Shown one piece after another: positions 26,325 through 34,842 of a DNA stretch of 64,000 nucleotides (position 1 is its first letter; each line of letters begins with the position of its first letter). The DNA lies in contig CAXSFU010000009.1 of NCBI GenBank assembly GCA_964236695.1, positions 17,671 to 81,670 of the forward strand, given 5' to 3'. Below the pieces are notes generated by a model, which was not told the origin of the DNA, made no database searches, and worked only from the letters and a program-made list of their open reading frames with translations. Source of the stretch: CAXSEF01 sp964236695 (GTDB lineage: Bacteria; Pseudomonadota; Alphaproteobacteria; Acetobacterales; Acetobacteraceae). A program made the position numbers and the translations under genes.

Positions 26325-26978
26325 ATGATCGAGTGCGCTTGCAGCAGAACCGGACCAGCGACCTTGGCGAAGCCAGAGACCGAGACACCGATCCTGCCCG
26401 CGCACATCGACGAGACCGTGCGGGCGATCGCCCGGCTGCACGCCGATCACCTGCGCGAGGCCGGCGCGCTGCAGCGCCTGGTCGAGAACCTGACCGCCTG
26501 GATCGGCCGCCCGGTCATCCTGGCCGCGCTGAGCGTGCTGATCACCGCCTGGATCGCGGGCAACCTGGCGATGCGCGGCATGGGGATGGCGCCTCTGGAC
26601 GCGCCGCCGTTCGCGTGGCTGCAGGACGCGCTCAGCCTGTTCGCGCTCTACGTCACCGTGCTGATCCTCACCACCCAGCGGCGCGAGGACCAGCTCTCTG
26701 TGTATCGCGAGCAGCTCAGCCTGGAGCTGGCGATCCTCGGCGAGCAGAAGAGCGCCAAGATCATCGCGCTTCTGGAGGAGATGCGGACCGACCATCCCGG
26801 GCTGCGCAACCGCACCGACGCGGAGGCGGACGCGCTGGCCGTGGCCGCCAACCCCGACGCCATGCTCACCGCGATCCGCGAACGCCAGGACTCCCCGCCG
26901 CCCCGCGACCTGTCGCAGGAGATGGCGAGGCAGCCCGAGCAGCCGCCGGCGCCGCCGGGACGGCCCGGCGGCGCGTGA
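26325..26978 (+). CDS. DUF1003 domain membrane protein
   Basis: A protein of about 217 residues. IGRPVILAALSVLITAWIAG and a second helix SLFALYVTVLILTTQRREDQ form the two-helix DUF1003 core, followed by a helical segment LELAILGEQKSAKIIALLEE typical of the family. The C-terminus is Pro-rich. Function unknown. ATG 26325 is the only ATG in a suitable place, but its ribosome site is weak; a TTG about 14 codons later is possible. Confidence 0.8.
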   Translation: MIECACSRTGPATLAKPETETPILPAHIDETVRAIARLHADHLREAGALQRLVENLTAWIGRPVILAALSVLITAWIAGNLAMRGMGMAPLDAPPFAWLQDALSLFALYVTVLILTTQRREDQLSVYREQLSLELAILGEQKSAKIIALLEEMRTDHPGLRNRTDAEADALAVAANPDAMLTAIRERQDSPPPRDLSQEMARQPEQPPAPPGRPGGA

Positions 26979-27026
26979 GCCGCCGCGCCGCCGGCCGGGA
27001 CGCCCGGGGAGCAGGCGCCCTGGGGA

Positions 27027-28529
27027 TCAGGCGCCGGCGGTGCCCGCGGCCCGCAGCGCCGCGACCACGGCCGTGCCCTTCGGGCTGCCCAGGCCGGTGA
27101 CCGGGTCCCAGCCGGCCTTGCAGCTGTAGCCGGCGTTGTTGCCGTGGGTGATGTCGGTCATCGCCGCCGGGTGGGCGTAGAGGGTCGGGTTGACGAAGCC
27201 GGCGGGGCGTCCGGCGGCCTGGTTGGACAGCGCGACCAGCCCCGCCCACAGCGGCGCCACCGCGCTGGTGCCGCCGATCACGGCGGGCTGGCCGTCCACG
27301 GAAACGTTGTAGCCGGTTTCCGGGTCGGCATCGCCCGCGACGTCGGGCACGCCGCGGCCGGTCTGGGTGTTGCCGGTCTGCCAGGCCGGGCGCGGGAAGT
27401 GCGTGCTGTAGCCGCCGCCGGTGGCGCCGCCCCTGCTGCCGTCGTTCCACGCCACCTCGGCGCCCGTGCGCGGCAGCTTCGTGCCGCCGCAGCCCAGCAC
27501 GTGCGGGCTGGACGCCGGGAAGTCCACGGTGAGCATGCCGCCCGTGGTGCCGTCCGAGGCGCCGTTGTCGCCGGAGGCCGCGCACACCGTGATGCCCAGG
27601 CCGGCGGCGGTCTGGAACACCTGGTCCATGGCGTCGATGTCCTGCGCCGACCACGAGGACTCCGGGCCGCCCCAGCTGATCGAGATCACCGAGGGCTTCC
27701 TTTGCGTGTCGTGCACGGCGGCGGCGATGGCGTCGAGGAAGCCGCTGCCCTGGTTGGCGCCGAAATACACGGCGATGTCCGCGGCCGGCGCCACGGAACC
27801 CACGACCTCGATGTCGAGCTGCACCTCGCCGTCGGCGCCGTTCGGGTCGCCCGGCGTGTTGGCGGCGCCGCCGACCGGGACCGCCTCCAGGGTGCCGGTC
27901 CTCTTGACGTGCTTGGCGGCGAAGTAGGCGGTCATCTGCGCCGGGTCGTAGCCGCCGCCCAGCTCGATCAGCGCCACCGTCTGCCCGGCGCCGGTCCCGC
28001 CCGCGGGGAAGCCGTAGTGCGCGGCGACGGCCGAGGGATCGTAGGAGATGCCGGCGCTGGCGCGCGGGCGGACCCGGAAATGCGGGCGCGCGACGCGGCG
28101 CTGGTCGAAGCCGACCACCGCGACCAGGTCCTCGGCCAGCTCCGGCGGCACCAGGAGGTGGCCGCTGCGGCCGACGAAGCTGCGGCCGGCATCGCGGTAG
28201 ACGCCCATGCCCTCCGGCCGGAAGGCGCTGCGCGCCTGCGCGTAGGTGCCGCTCAGCATCAGCATGTGGAAGCTGCCCGCGGGCTGCTCGACGTGGAGGC
28301 CATGGCTGCGGGCGTAGGCGGCAACCTGCTCGATGACCGTGTCGCGGGTGCCGTGGCGGCGCGCGTACTCGGCGTGGGCCACCGCCGGGGCCAGGGCGTC
28401 GACCGGGGCGTGCGGCTTGAGCACCACCGTGAGCCGGACGGGGGCGGCGTCGTCGACGTCGCCGGTGCGCGTGCCGGGGGGCTCGACCTGGAAGCTGCGC
28501 GGGAAGATCTGCAGACCGTGTGTCGTCAT
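27027..28529 (-). CDS. S53 family peptidase (sedolisin, kumamolisin-like)
   Basis: A 500-residue acid-acting serine-carboxyl peptidase precursor. The propeptide (about 25-160, with LTVVLKPHAPVDALA and FHMLMLSGTYAQA) is followed by the catalytic domain. The catalytic triad is Glu235 and Asp239 (GEVQLDIEV) with Ser422 (GGTSAVAP). The oxyanion Asp321 is in AASGDNGASDG, and the C-terminal calcium site is in DITHGNNAGYSC and WDPVTGLGSP. No clear Sec signal is seen after ATG 28527-28529, so its export route is uncertain. GGAG lies upstream. Confidence 0.92.
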   Translation of the reverse strand: MTTHGLQIFPRSFQVEPPGTRTGDVDDAAPVRLTVVLKPHAPVDALAPAVAHAEYARRHGTRDTVIEQVAAYARSHGLHVEQPAGSFHMLMLSGTYAQARSAFRPEGMGVYRDAGRSFVGRSGHLLVPPELAEDLVAVVGFDQRRVARPHFRVRPRASAGISYDPSAVAAHYGFPAGGTGAGQTVALIELGGGYDPAQMTAYFAAKHVKRTGTLEAVPVGGAANTPGDPNGADGEVQLDIEVVGSVAPAADIAVYFGANQGSGFLDAIAAAVHDTQRKPSVISISWGGPESSWSAQDIDAMDQVFQTAAGLGITVCAASGDNGASDGTTGGMLTVDFPASSPHVLGCGGTKLPRTGAEVAWNDGSRGGATGGGYSTHFPRPAWQTGNTQTGRGVPDVAGDADPETGYNVSVDGQPAVIGGTSAVAPLWAGLVALSNQAAGRPAGFVNPTLYAHPAAMTDITHGNNAGYSCKAGWDPVTGLGSPKGTAVVAALRAAGTAGA

Positions 28530-28652
28530 CGGCGAGGCTCTCCTGTGCCCGGAACCGGGCTCGTGGTCGGCGCGGGGGCCACCGGGGCGGCGGCGCGGCA
28601 TCATGGCGGGGCAGGGGCGGAAGGGGCAACGAGGCAGGGGCGGGGGGCGGCA

Positions 28653-28787
28653 GGGAAGCAAGCAAGGCCGGGCTCTGCCCGGACCCGCCAGGAGCGAGCC
28701 GCCCCTGGATCCGGCCTCACTTAAGTCCAGGTTTCCAAAGGCTCGGCCTTTGGCGGAGTTTGAGGCAGAGCCTCAACCTTGCTTCCT
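28653..28787. repeat. Family A repeat, copy 8 (inverted)
   Basis: An inverted copy in the 326-bp gap between the divergent peptidase and DUF1489 genes, CTTAAG core present. No gene seen in the rest of the gap. Confidence 0.85.
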
Positions 28788-28855
28788 TTTGCCGCACGCC
28801 CCCGTCACGCGACGCCGGGGTTGGCCCCCTGCCCCGGCCGTGCCACCTGGAGGCC

Positions 28856-29269
28856 ATGGTGCATCTGATCAAGCTGGCCGTCGGCGTGCGCGACCTCGAT
28901 CACCTGCGCGAGGTGCAGGCGGCGCGGGCCGCGGTGGCGCCGCTGCGCCATCTCACGCGCTCGTTCCCGCGCCGGGCGGAGGAGATTGTCGCCGCGGGGT
29001 CGATCCACTGGGTGGTGGCCGGGCTGCTGCTGGCGCGACAGCGGGTGGTCGACATCGTGGCGGAGCGGCGCGAGGACGGCACGCCCTGCACCGCGCTGAT
29101 GCTCGACCGCGCGCTGGTCGCGGTGGCGCCGCGGCCGGTGCGGGCGTTCCAGGGCTGGCGCTACCTGGAGGCGGAGGCGGCGCCCGCGGACCTGGAGGCC
29201 GGCGGGGGTGGTGGCGAGGCGATGCCGCCGCGGCTGCGCGCGGAACTCATGGTGCTGGGGCTGCTGTGA
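28856..29269 (+). CDS. DUF1489 family protein
   Basis: A 137-residue protein starting MVHLIKLAVGVRDLDHLREV. The conserved FPRRAEEIVAAGSIHWVVAG, LLARQRVVDI and FQGWRYLEAEAAPADL segments identify DUF1489, a small alphaproteobacterial family of unknown function, often with 'RNA-binding-like' folds suggested but not shown. GGAGG precedes the ATG. Its codon use is similar to its neighbours. Confidence 0.85.
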   Translation: MVHLIKLAVGVRDLDHLREVQAARAAVAPLRHLTRSFPRRAEEIVAAGSIHWVVAGLLLARQRVVDIVAERREDGTPCTALMLDRALVAVAPRPVRAFQGWRYLEAEAAPADLEAGGGGGEAMPPRLRAELMVLGLL

Positions 29270-29357
29270 GCACGGCCGCGACGTCCTCTGCAACGTCCTT
29301 TGCAACCCTGGGCCGCGTGCCTCGCTGTCGCTGGACCACCAGGGAGGCTCGACGGAC

Positions 29358-29780
29358 ATGGACAGGACGCGCGTGGACAGGGCGGGCACCGACAGGCTGC
29401 TGATCGCGTCGTCGCCGATCGAGATCGAGGCCAAGGCGGAGGAGGCGGGGCTGGCGCGCGCCGCGCACGACGTGGCGCTCGCCCTGTTCCACAACCTCAC
29501 GGACCGGCTGGGGCACGCGGCCCGCGCGCTGCCAGGCGGGGCCGCGCACTGGCCGTCGCACCGCTTCTACTTCGCCGAGGCCGGGGAGCCGGAGCTGGCG
29601 GTGCTGCTGGAAGGGCTGGCGGCGCGGCCGGACTTCGCCGAGGTCGGCGGCGCGGCATACGAGGGCACGCAGCCGGCCGGCCTGTTCGTGCAGGAGGCGA
29701 GGCAGGGCCACGTCGGGGTGATGGTCGGGCACGAGAGCCACGAGGGGCTGCGCTCGCCGATCCGGCCCGAGCTTCGCTGA
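29358..29780 (+). CDS. Unknown protein, 140 residues
   Basis: A soluble protein starting MDRTRVDRAGTDRLLIASSP. The middle has GLARAAHDVALALFHNLTDR and a C-terminal AGLFVQEARQGHVGVMVGHE, suggesting a compact alpha/beta domain. GGGAGG lies upstream of ATG 29358. No motif ties it to a family. It follows DUF1489 in the same direction. Confidence 0.6.
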   Translation: MDRTRVDRAGTDRLLIASSPIEIEAKAEEAGLARAAHDVALALFHNLTDRLGHAARALPGGAAHWPSHRFYFAEAGEPELAVLLEGLAARPDFAEVGGAAYEGTQPAGLFVQEARQGHVGVMVGHESHEGLRSPIRPELR

Positions 29781-29960
29781 CCGACGCTGCGCTGAGCCGC
29801 GCCGCACGGAGCCGCGCGGGGCGGTTCCCGGGGACCGTTCCCTGCGTGGCGCCGCCGCCACACGCCGCGCGGACCCTGCCGCCGAGCCTTGCCCCGCGCC
29901 GGTCGCGGTCCGCATAACCGGGCGGGGCCGCGGCGCACGACGGTCCGGGAGGATGGTCCG

Positions 29961-30128
29961 ATGCGTCTGCTGCTCCTGCTGCCCTTCGCCGGGCTGCTGT
30001 GGATCCCGTTCTACAACTTCCGCGAGCCGGCGCTGTTCGGCTTCCCGTTCTTCTACTGGTACCAGCTGCTGTGGGTGCCGGTCACGGCGCTGCTGACCTT
30101 CGTGGTGTGGCGGAGCGAGCGGTCGTGA
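29961..30128 (+). CDS. DUF3311 small membrane protein
   Basis: 55 residues with two hydrophobic helices (MRLLLLLPFAGLLWIPFYNF; FPFFYWYQLLWVPVTALLTF) and an Arg-rich end. This is the DUF3311 family, small partners encoded next to sodium/solute symporters. GGGAGG precedes the ATG, and its stop overlaps the symporter start by GTGA, indicating translational coupling. Confidence 0.85.
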   Translation: MRLLLLLPFAGLLWIPFYNFREPALFGFPFFYWYQLLWVPVTALLTFVVWRSERS

Positions 30129-31618
30129 GCATGGTCGCCCCCGGCGGGCTGCACTGGACCGCCTTCGTCGTGTTCGCGTTCTTCTTCGCCCTGGTGTCGG
30201 TGATGGGCTTCGTCGCCGCGCGCTGGCGCCGGCCGGCCACGCTGGCCCACATCGACGAGTGGGGCCTCGGCGGGCGGCAGTTCGGCACCTGGGTCACCTG
30301 GTTCCTGGTCGGCGGCGACTTCTACACCGCCTACACGGTGATTGCGGTGCCAGCGCTGGTGTTCTCTGCCGGCGCCTACGGGTTCTTCGCCCTGCCCTAC
30401 ACGATCCTGGTCTACCCGTTCATCTTCGTCGTGATGCCGAAGCTGTGGGAGTACGCGGCCGCCGGCGGCCACGTCACCGCCGCCGACGTCGTGCACGCCC
30501 GCTACAACTCGCGCGCCCTGGAGCTGGCGGTGGCGATCACGGGGCTGCTGGCGACGATGCCCTACATCGCGCTGCAGCTCGTGGGCATGCAGGTCGTGAT
30601 CGGCGCGCTGGGCCTGGTCGGCGAGGTGCCGCTGGCCGCCGCCTTCGTGATCCTCGCGCTCTACACCTACTCGGCCGGCCTGCGCGCGCCGGCGCTGATC
30701 GCCTTCGTCAAGGACATCATGATCTACATCGTGGTGCTCGTGGCCGTCGCCGTGATCCCCGCCCACCTCGGCGGCTACGGCGCGGTGTTCGCCTCGGCGC
30801 AGACCGCGTTCGCCGCCAAGGGCGCTGGCGGCATCCTGCTCAAGCCCGCGCAGATGCTGCCCTACGCCTCGCTTGCCCTGGGCTCGGCGCTGGCAGCGTT
30901 CATGTACCCGCACACCCTGACCGGCGTGTTCGCGTCGAAGAGCGCCGACACGATCCGCAAGAACGCCATCCTGCTGCCGGCCTACACCCTGCTGCTCGGG
31001 CTGATCGCGCTGCTCGGCTACATGGCCTACGCCGCGGGCATCGACCCGAAGACGCCGCCCACCTCTGTGGTGCCTGCGCTGTTCGACGCGATCTTCCCGC
31101 AGTGGTTCACCGGCTTCGCCTTCGCGGCGGTCGCGATCGGCGCGCTGGTGCCGGCCGCGGTGATGTCGATCGGCAGCGCCAACCTGTTCACCCGCAACGT
31201 GTGGAAGGCCTACGTCAACCCCGCGGTCACCCCGGCCGGCGAGGCGCAGGTCGCCAAGGTCACCTCGCTGCTGGTCAAGCTTGGCGCGCTGCTGTGCATC
31301 TTCTTCCTGCAGACCAAGAACGTCATCGACCTGCAGCTGATCGGCGGCCTGGTGATCCTGCAGACCTTCCCCTCCGTGGTGTTCGGGCTGTTCACCCGCC
31401 GGTTCCGCGCCGAGGGGCTGCTCGCGGGCTGGGCGGTGGGCATCGGCGGCGGAAGCTGGCTGGTGATCGCCGACGGGCTGAAGCCGGTGCACCCGATCGT
31501 GCTCGGCGGCGCCACGTACGGCGTCTACGTCGGGCTGCTGGCGCTGGCGGCGAACATCGTGGTGGCGGCGGCGGTGTCGCTGGCGCTCGGGGAGGAACGG
31601 CGGGTGGCGCGGGCCTAG
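30125..31618 (+). CDS. Sodium:solute symporter (SSS family, MctP-like)
   Basis: A 497-residue inner-membrane transporter with about 13 helices. LGGRQFGTWVTWFLVGGDFY (first SSS motif), ATMPYIALQLVGMQVVIGAL and FAAVAIGALVPAAVMSIGSA are characteristic of the monocarboxylate/acetate branch (MctP, ActP). It probably imports lactate, pyruvate, acetate or amino acids with Na+. GTG 30125 overlaps the DUF3311 stop; ATG 30131 is two codons later. The two-gene unit matches known DUF3311-symporter pairs. Confidence 0.88.
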   Translation: MSMVAPGGLHWTAFVVFAFFFALVSVMGFVAARWRRPATLAHIDEWGLGGRQFGTWVTWFLVGGDFYTAYTVIAVPALVFSAGAYGFFALPYTILVYPFIFVVMPKLWEYAAAGGHVTAADVVHARYNSRALELAVAITGLLATMPYIALQLVGMQVVIGALGLVGEVPLAAAFVILALYTYSAGLRAPALIAFVKDIMIYIVVLVAVAVIPAHLGGYGAVFASAQTAFAAKGAGGILLKPAQMLPYASLALGSALAAFMYPHTLTGVFASKSADTIRKNAILLPAYTLLLGLIALLGYMAYAAGIDPKTPPTSVVPALFDAIFPQWFTGFAFAAVAIGALVPAAVMSIGSANLFTRNVWKAYVNPAVTPAGEAQVAKVTSLLVKLGALLCIFFLQTKNVIDLQLIGGLVILQTFPSVVFGLFTRRFRAEGLLAGWAVGIGGGSWLVIADGLKPVHPIVLGGATYGVYVGLLALAANIVVAAAVSLALGEERRVARA

Positions 31619-31764
31619 GAAGGCAAGGCCAGGGCTCTGCCCTGGACCCGCCAGGGGCGAGCCGCCCCTGGACCCGGCCTCACTTAAGGAATGGGTTCCA
31701 AGGGCCCTGCCCTTGGCGGGGTCCCCTCCTTCAAGCATGGGGGCAGAGCCCCTGGCCTTCCTAA
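31619..31764. repeat. Family A repeat, copy 9 (inverted)
   Basis: An inverted copy carrying the variant GGGGTCCCCTCCTTCAAGCATGGGGG segment before the last palindrome. It starts directly after the symporter stop and fills the gap to the DHFR-like gene. Confidence 0.85.
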
Positions 31765-31783
31765 TTCTGACCGGCCGCCGGCA

Positions 31784-32188
31784 TCAGTCCCGGCCGCGGC
31801 CCACCAGCCATTTCGGGTCGAACCAGGTGTCGGCCGGCCCGTCGTAGGGCAGCCGGGTGATGTCCCAGTGCACGATCATCGGCGCGTACACGTCCCACAC
31901 CGCGGGGCCGCCGCCCACGAACACCACCCGGTCCGCGAAGCGCGCCAGCACCTCCTCCGGCCGGTCCGCGGCGTGGATGACCTGGATGGTGCGGTGGGCG
32001 AACTCCTCCTTCGGGATGGAGGCGATCGTCCTCGGGCCCGCGATCAGCACGTGGCCCAGCGTCATCGCCCAGAAGCGGCGCACGTCCTCGCGGAAGGCGG
32101 GCCGGGGGTCGCCTTCCCAGGGCAGGTGGCCGCCGAGGCCGAGCTGGCCCCTGTCGCCGATCGCGCACATCGACCGCACATCCGCCAT
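31784..32188 (-). CDS. Short dihydrofolate reductase-like protein
   Basis: 134 residues. SMCAIGDRGQLGLGGHLPWE is the DHFR start with the substrate-loop Pro-Trp, VLIAGPRTIASIP matches the NADPH-binding helix, and VVFVGGGPAVWDVYAPMI matches the GG-x-x-hydrophobic-Y motif. It is about 25 residues shorter than normal DHFR, so it may be a divergent or non-classical enzyme. GGGAG precedes the ATG. It is co-directional with a tautomerase gene 67 bp upstream. Confidence 0.8.
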   Translation of the reverse strand: MADVRSMCAIGDRGQLGLGGHLPWEGDPRPAFREDVRRFWAMTLGHVLIAGPRTIASIPKEEFAHRTIQVIHAADRPEEVLARFADRVVFVGGGPAVWDVYAPMIVHWDITRLPYDGPADTWFDPKWLVGRGRD

Positions 32189-32255
32189 TCCGCCGCTCCC
32201 GAGACCGGCGCGGAGTGAAGCAGAGGCGGGGCCGCGGGGAAAGCCGCGCCCGGCG

Positions 32256-32645
32256 CTACAGGTCGCCGGCGAGGAACTGCGCCCGGCCCAGGCCGAAGCT
32301 CCAGTCGGCGTCGCTGTTGGACACGATGGAGACCATGACGTCGCTCGGGCGAATGCCGCAGCTCTGCTCCAGCTCCTCGCAGAGCAGCTTGTAGAAGGCG
32401 ACCTTGGCGGCCTGGTCGCGCGGCCGGCTGGTGACGCTGAGCACCACGACCTTGTCGGTGCGCGCGATGCCCAGGCCGGTGTCCTCGACGATCATGTGGG
32501 CGGCGGAGTGCTGGTGGACGATCTGGTAGCGGTCGCGCTGGGGCACCTTGAAGGCGGCGACCATGGCGCGGTGGGCGGCGTCGAGCAGCGTGCGCAGCTC
32601 GGACTCGGTGCGGCCCTCGATGAGGTCGAAGCGCAGCAGCGGCAT
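32256..32645 (-). CDS. Tautomerase family protein
   Basis: 129 residues starting MPLLRFDLIEGRTESELRTL. Removal of Met would expose the catalytic Pro1 of the tautomerase (4-OT/MSAD) superfamily. VVLSVTSRPRDQAAKVAFYK and QSCGIRPSDVMVSIV are typical of the longer fused-length members. Substrate unknown. AAAGGA is upstream. It probably forms a small operon with the DHFR-like gene. Confidence 0.85.
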   Translation of the reverse strand: MPLLRFDLIEGRTESELRTLLDAAHRAMVAAFKVPQRDRYQIVHQHSAAHMIVEDTGLGIARTDKVVVLSVTSRPRDQAAKVAFYKLLCEELEQSCGIRPSDVMVSIVSNSDADWSFGLGRAQFLAGDL

Positions 32646-32680
32646 GGCGGGTCCTTTCGGGAGGAGGGCGGCATAAGGCA

Positions 32681-32811
32681 GGAAGCAAGGCTGGGCTCTG
32701 CCCAGACCCGCCAGGGGCGAGCCGCCCCTGGACCGGCTTGACTCAAGGGGAGCCGGTCCAGGGGGGCTTCCCCTGGCGGAGTTTGAGGCAGAGCCTCAAC
32801 CTTGCTTGCTT
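32681..32811. repeat. Family A repeat, copy 10 (inverted)
   Basis: An inverted copy with core altered to CTCAAG, between the tautomerase start and the IMPase stop. Confidence 0.8.
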
Positions 32812-32822
32812 CGCCGCCTCCT

Positions 32823-33632
32823 TCAAAGGGCCGCCGGCATCAGCCGTCGCAGCTCGCCGGCGAGGCCGGGCGTTGCGGCGAGGATCCCGTCGCCGGTGGT
32901 GGGACCGCTGCCGGCCAGGAAGTCGCTGACCACGGCGCCGGACTCGGCCAGGATGGCGAGGCCGGCGGCGACGTCCCACAGGCGGATGTGCAGCTCGCAG
33001 TAGCCGTCGAGCCGGCCGCAGGCGACGTCGGCCAGCGCCAGCGCCCCGGAGCCGGCGGCGCGCAGCATGGCGCCTTCGGCCATCACGCGGCGGTTCAGCG
33101 CGTGGAACGAGGCGGTGTCGCTGCGCGGGGACCAGCCGATCTCGACCATGGCGCGGCCCATGTCGGTGGTGTCCGACACCCGGATCGGCCGGCCGTTCAG
33201 GGTGGCGCCGCCGCCCGCGCGCGCGGCAAAGGTCTCGCCCAGCGCTGGGGCGACCAGCACGCCGGCGAGCGCGCGGCCCTCGCCGAGCAGGCCGAGGGAG
33301 ACGCACCAGCGCGGGCGGCCGCGGGCGAAGTTGCTGGTGCCGTCGATCGGGTCCGCGACCCAGCGCAGCGCGCCGGCGCCGGCCTGCTTCTCGCCCCTTT
33401 CCGCCTCGCCGCCCTCCTCCTCGCCGAGAAAGCCGTCGTCGGGGAAGGCGGCGCGCAGGCGGTCGCGGATCAGCCGCTCGACGGCGCCGTCGGCCTCGGT
33501 GAGCCAGTCCTGCGCGCCCTTCTCCGTGGCCTGCGGCGCGCCGGGGGGCGGCTGCAGGCGCAGGGCGAGGGCGGCGGCCTCGGCGCAGATCGCCTGGGCC
33601 GCGTCGAGGCGGCGCTGGAGGGCGTCGGACAT
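32823..33632 (-). CDS. Inositol monophosphatase family protein
   Basis: A 269-residue Mg2+-dependent phosphatase. The metal-binding motifs are GEEEGG, WVADPIDGTSNFARG (DPIDGT) and the C-terminal LWDVAAGLAILAESG. Family members dephosphorylate inositol phosphate, histidinol phosphate, fructose-1,6-bisphosphate or PAP, and which one applies here is unclear. A second family member in the window (51534-52316) better fits histidinol phosphatase. Confidence 0.9.
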   Translation of the reverse strand: MSDALQRRLDAAQAICAEAAALALRLQPPPGAPQATEKGAQDWLTEADGAVERLIRDRLRAAFPDDGFLGEEEGGEAERGEKQAGAGALRWVADPIDGTSNFARGRPRWCVSLGLLGEGRALAGVLVAPALGETFAARAGGGATLNGRPIRVSDTTDMGRAMVEIGWSPRSDTASFHALNRRVMAEGAMLRAAGSGALALADVACGRLDGYCELHIRLWDVAAGLAILAESGAVVSDFLAGSGPTTGDGILAATPGLAGELRRLMPAAL

Positions 33633-33714
33633 GGGGTGCTCCCGGTGGTGGGCCGCAGGATGCCCCGAAGCGGCGCGGCGCGCGAGGCGGGCGTGCGAGG
33701 GGCCGTGCGCGGGG

Positions 33715-34470
33715 TCAGGCCTGGCCGGACAGGGCGGCCGGTCGCGCGCGCCCCGGCTCCGTCCGTCGCCGGAGCAGAAGGACGCCCAGCAGGAGGGCGC
33801 CGCTGCATGCCGTGGCCAGCGGCAGGCCCAGGCCCAGGCCGCCCGGGTCCGCCGCGAAGTCGCCGAGCGCGGTGCCGGCGGTCCGCGCCACGAGGATCGT
33901 CGCCCAGTACGCCAGCAGCCCGGGGCGCCGCAGGGTGCAGTGCCCCGCCACCGCCGCGAGCAGCACTGCGGCGCAGGCCGCCGCGGCGGTGCCCAGCCCC
34001 GCCGCGTCCTCCAGGCAGTCCCCCGCCACGGTCGCGAGCGTGCCGGCGGCCAGCATCGCGGCCCAGTATCCGGGGTCGGCCACCGGCACCGGGCGGCCCA
34101 GCGGGTCGGGCCGCGCGTTCGGCACGGAGCGGGCGCGCAGCAGCAGCACGGCGTACAGCAGGGCCGACAGCACGGCCATCACCGCGGCCGGGTCCAGCGC
34201 GGCGTCGTGGGTGGCCAGGTCGGCGAGGTTGGTGGCGGCGGTGCGCAGCAGCACGATCGCCAGCCAGTACCAGGCCTTGCTGCCCCCGGGCGAGCGGCGT
34301 TCGGCGGCCAGCACCAAGGCGAACGCCAGCGCCAGCACCGGCAGGCCGCCGAGGTGGCCCAGGTGCAGGGTGTGCGAGGCGAGGTCACCCGTGTTGGTGC
34401 CGAGCACGCTCGCGGCGCAGATCGCGGCCCAGCTGCGCGGGCCGGTCGGGGGAACACTGCTCTGCCGCAT
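33715..34470 (-). CDS. DUF347-type repeat membrane protein
   Basis: A 251-residue integral membrane protein with about eight helices. Internal repeats of the form (T/A)xxGDxxxD..GLG occur as LGTNTGDLASHTLHLGHLGG, LATVAGDCLEDAAGLG and AGTALGDFAADPGGLGLG, as in the DUF347/COG4705 'membrane-anchored protein' family. Function is unknown, with metal or substrate transport suggested for relatives. Start ATG 34468-34470 (MRQSSVPPTG). Confidence 0.8.
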   Translation of the reverse strand: MRQSSVPPTGPRSWAAICAASVLGTNTGDLASHTLHLGHLGGLPVLALAFALVLAAERRSPGGSKAWYWLAIVLLRTAATNLADLATHDAALDPAAVMAVLSALLYAVLLLRARSVPNARPDPLGRPVPVADPGYWAAMLAAGTLATVAGDCLEDAAGLGTAAAACAAVLLAAVAGHCTLRRPGLLAYWATILVARTAGTALGDFAADPGGLGLGLPLATACSGALLLGVLLLRRRTEPGRARPAALSGQA

Positions 34471-34570
34471 GGCGCCGTCCCCGGGGTTGGTGGCCCGGCG
34501 GGACCGGGCACGCCTGCGTGCCAGGCGGGCGAGGGCGGCGCACGTGAAGAAACCGAGGCTGTGCCTTGGT

Positions 34571-34765
34571 TGGCAGGCCAGGGCTCTGCCCTGGACCCGC
34601 CAGGCGTAGGTGGCCAAGGTTCCGACGATCCGCCTGGATCGTTGGAAAGGCCACCGGAGGGAGCCGCCCCTGGACCCGGCGCAACCTAAGAATCGGATTC
34701 CAAAGGCTCGGCCTTTGGCGGGGTCCCCGCCTTCAAGCATGGGGGCAGAGCCCCTGGCCTTCCTT
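34571..34765. repeat. Family A repeat, copy 11, with internal hairpin cassette
   Basis: An inverted copy enlarged by a cassette at about 34609-34655 (GGTGGCC ... CGATCCGCCTGGATCG ... GGCCACC) and carrying the CTTCAAGCATGGGGG variant near its end. It occupies most of the 372-bp gap before aroE. Confidence 0.85.
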
Positions 34766-34842
34766 TCTGGATTGCAGACCGGGGCACCATCCCTGCCCCG
34801 CCTCGCTTGCCTCTCCGGCCCCGGCCATGTTTGGTTCCCGCC

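Noticed and set aside
34560..34766. Possible CRISPR array from repeated motifs
   Set aside because: The repeats are dispersed palindromic elements, not regularly spaced direct repeats with unique spacers; no cas genes are present.
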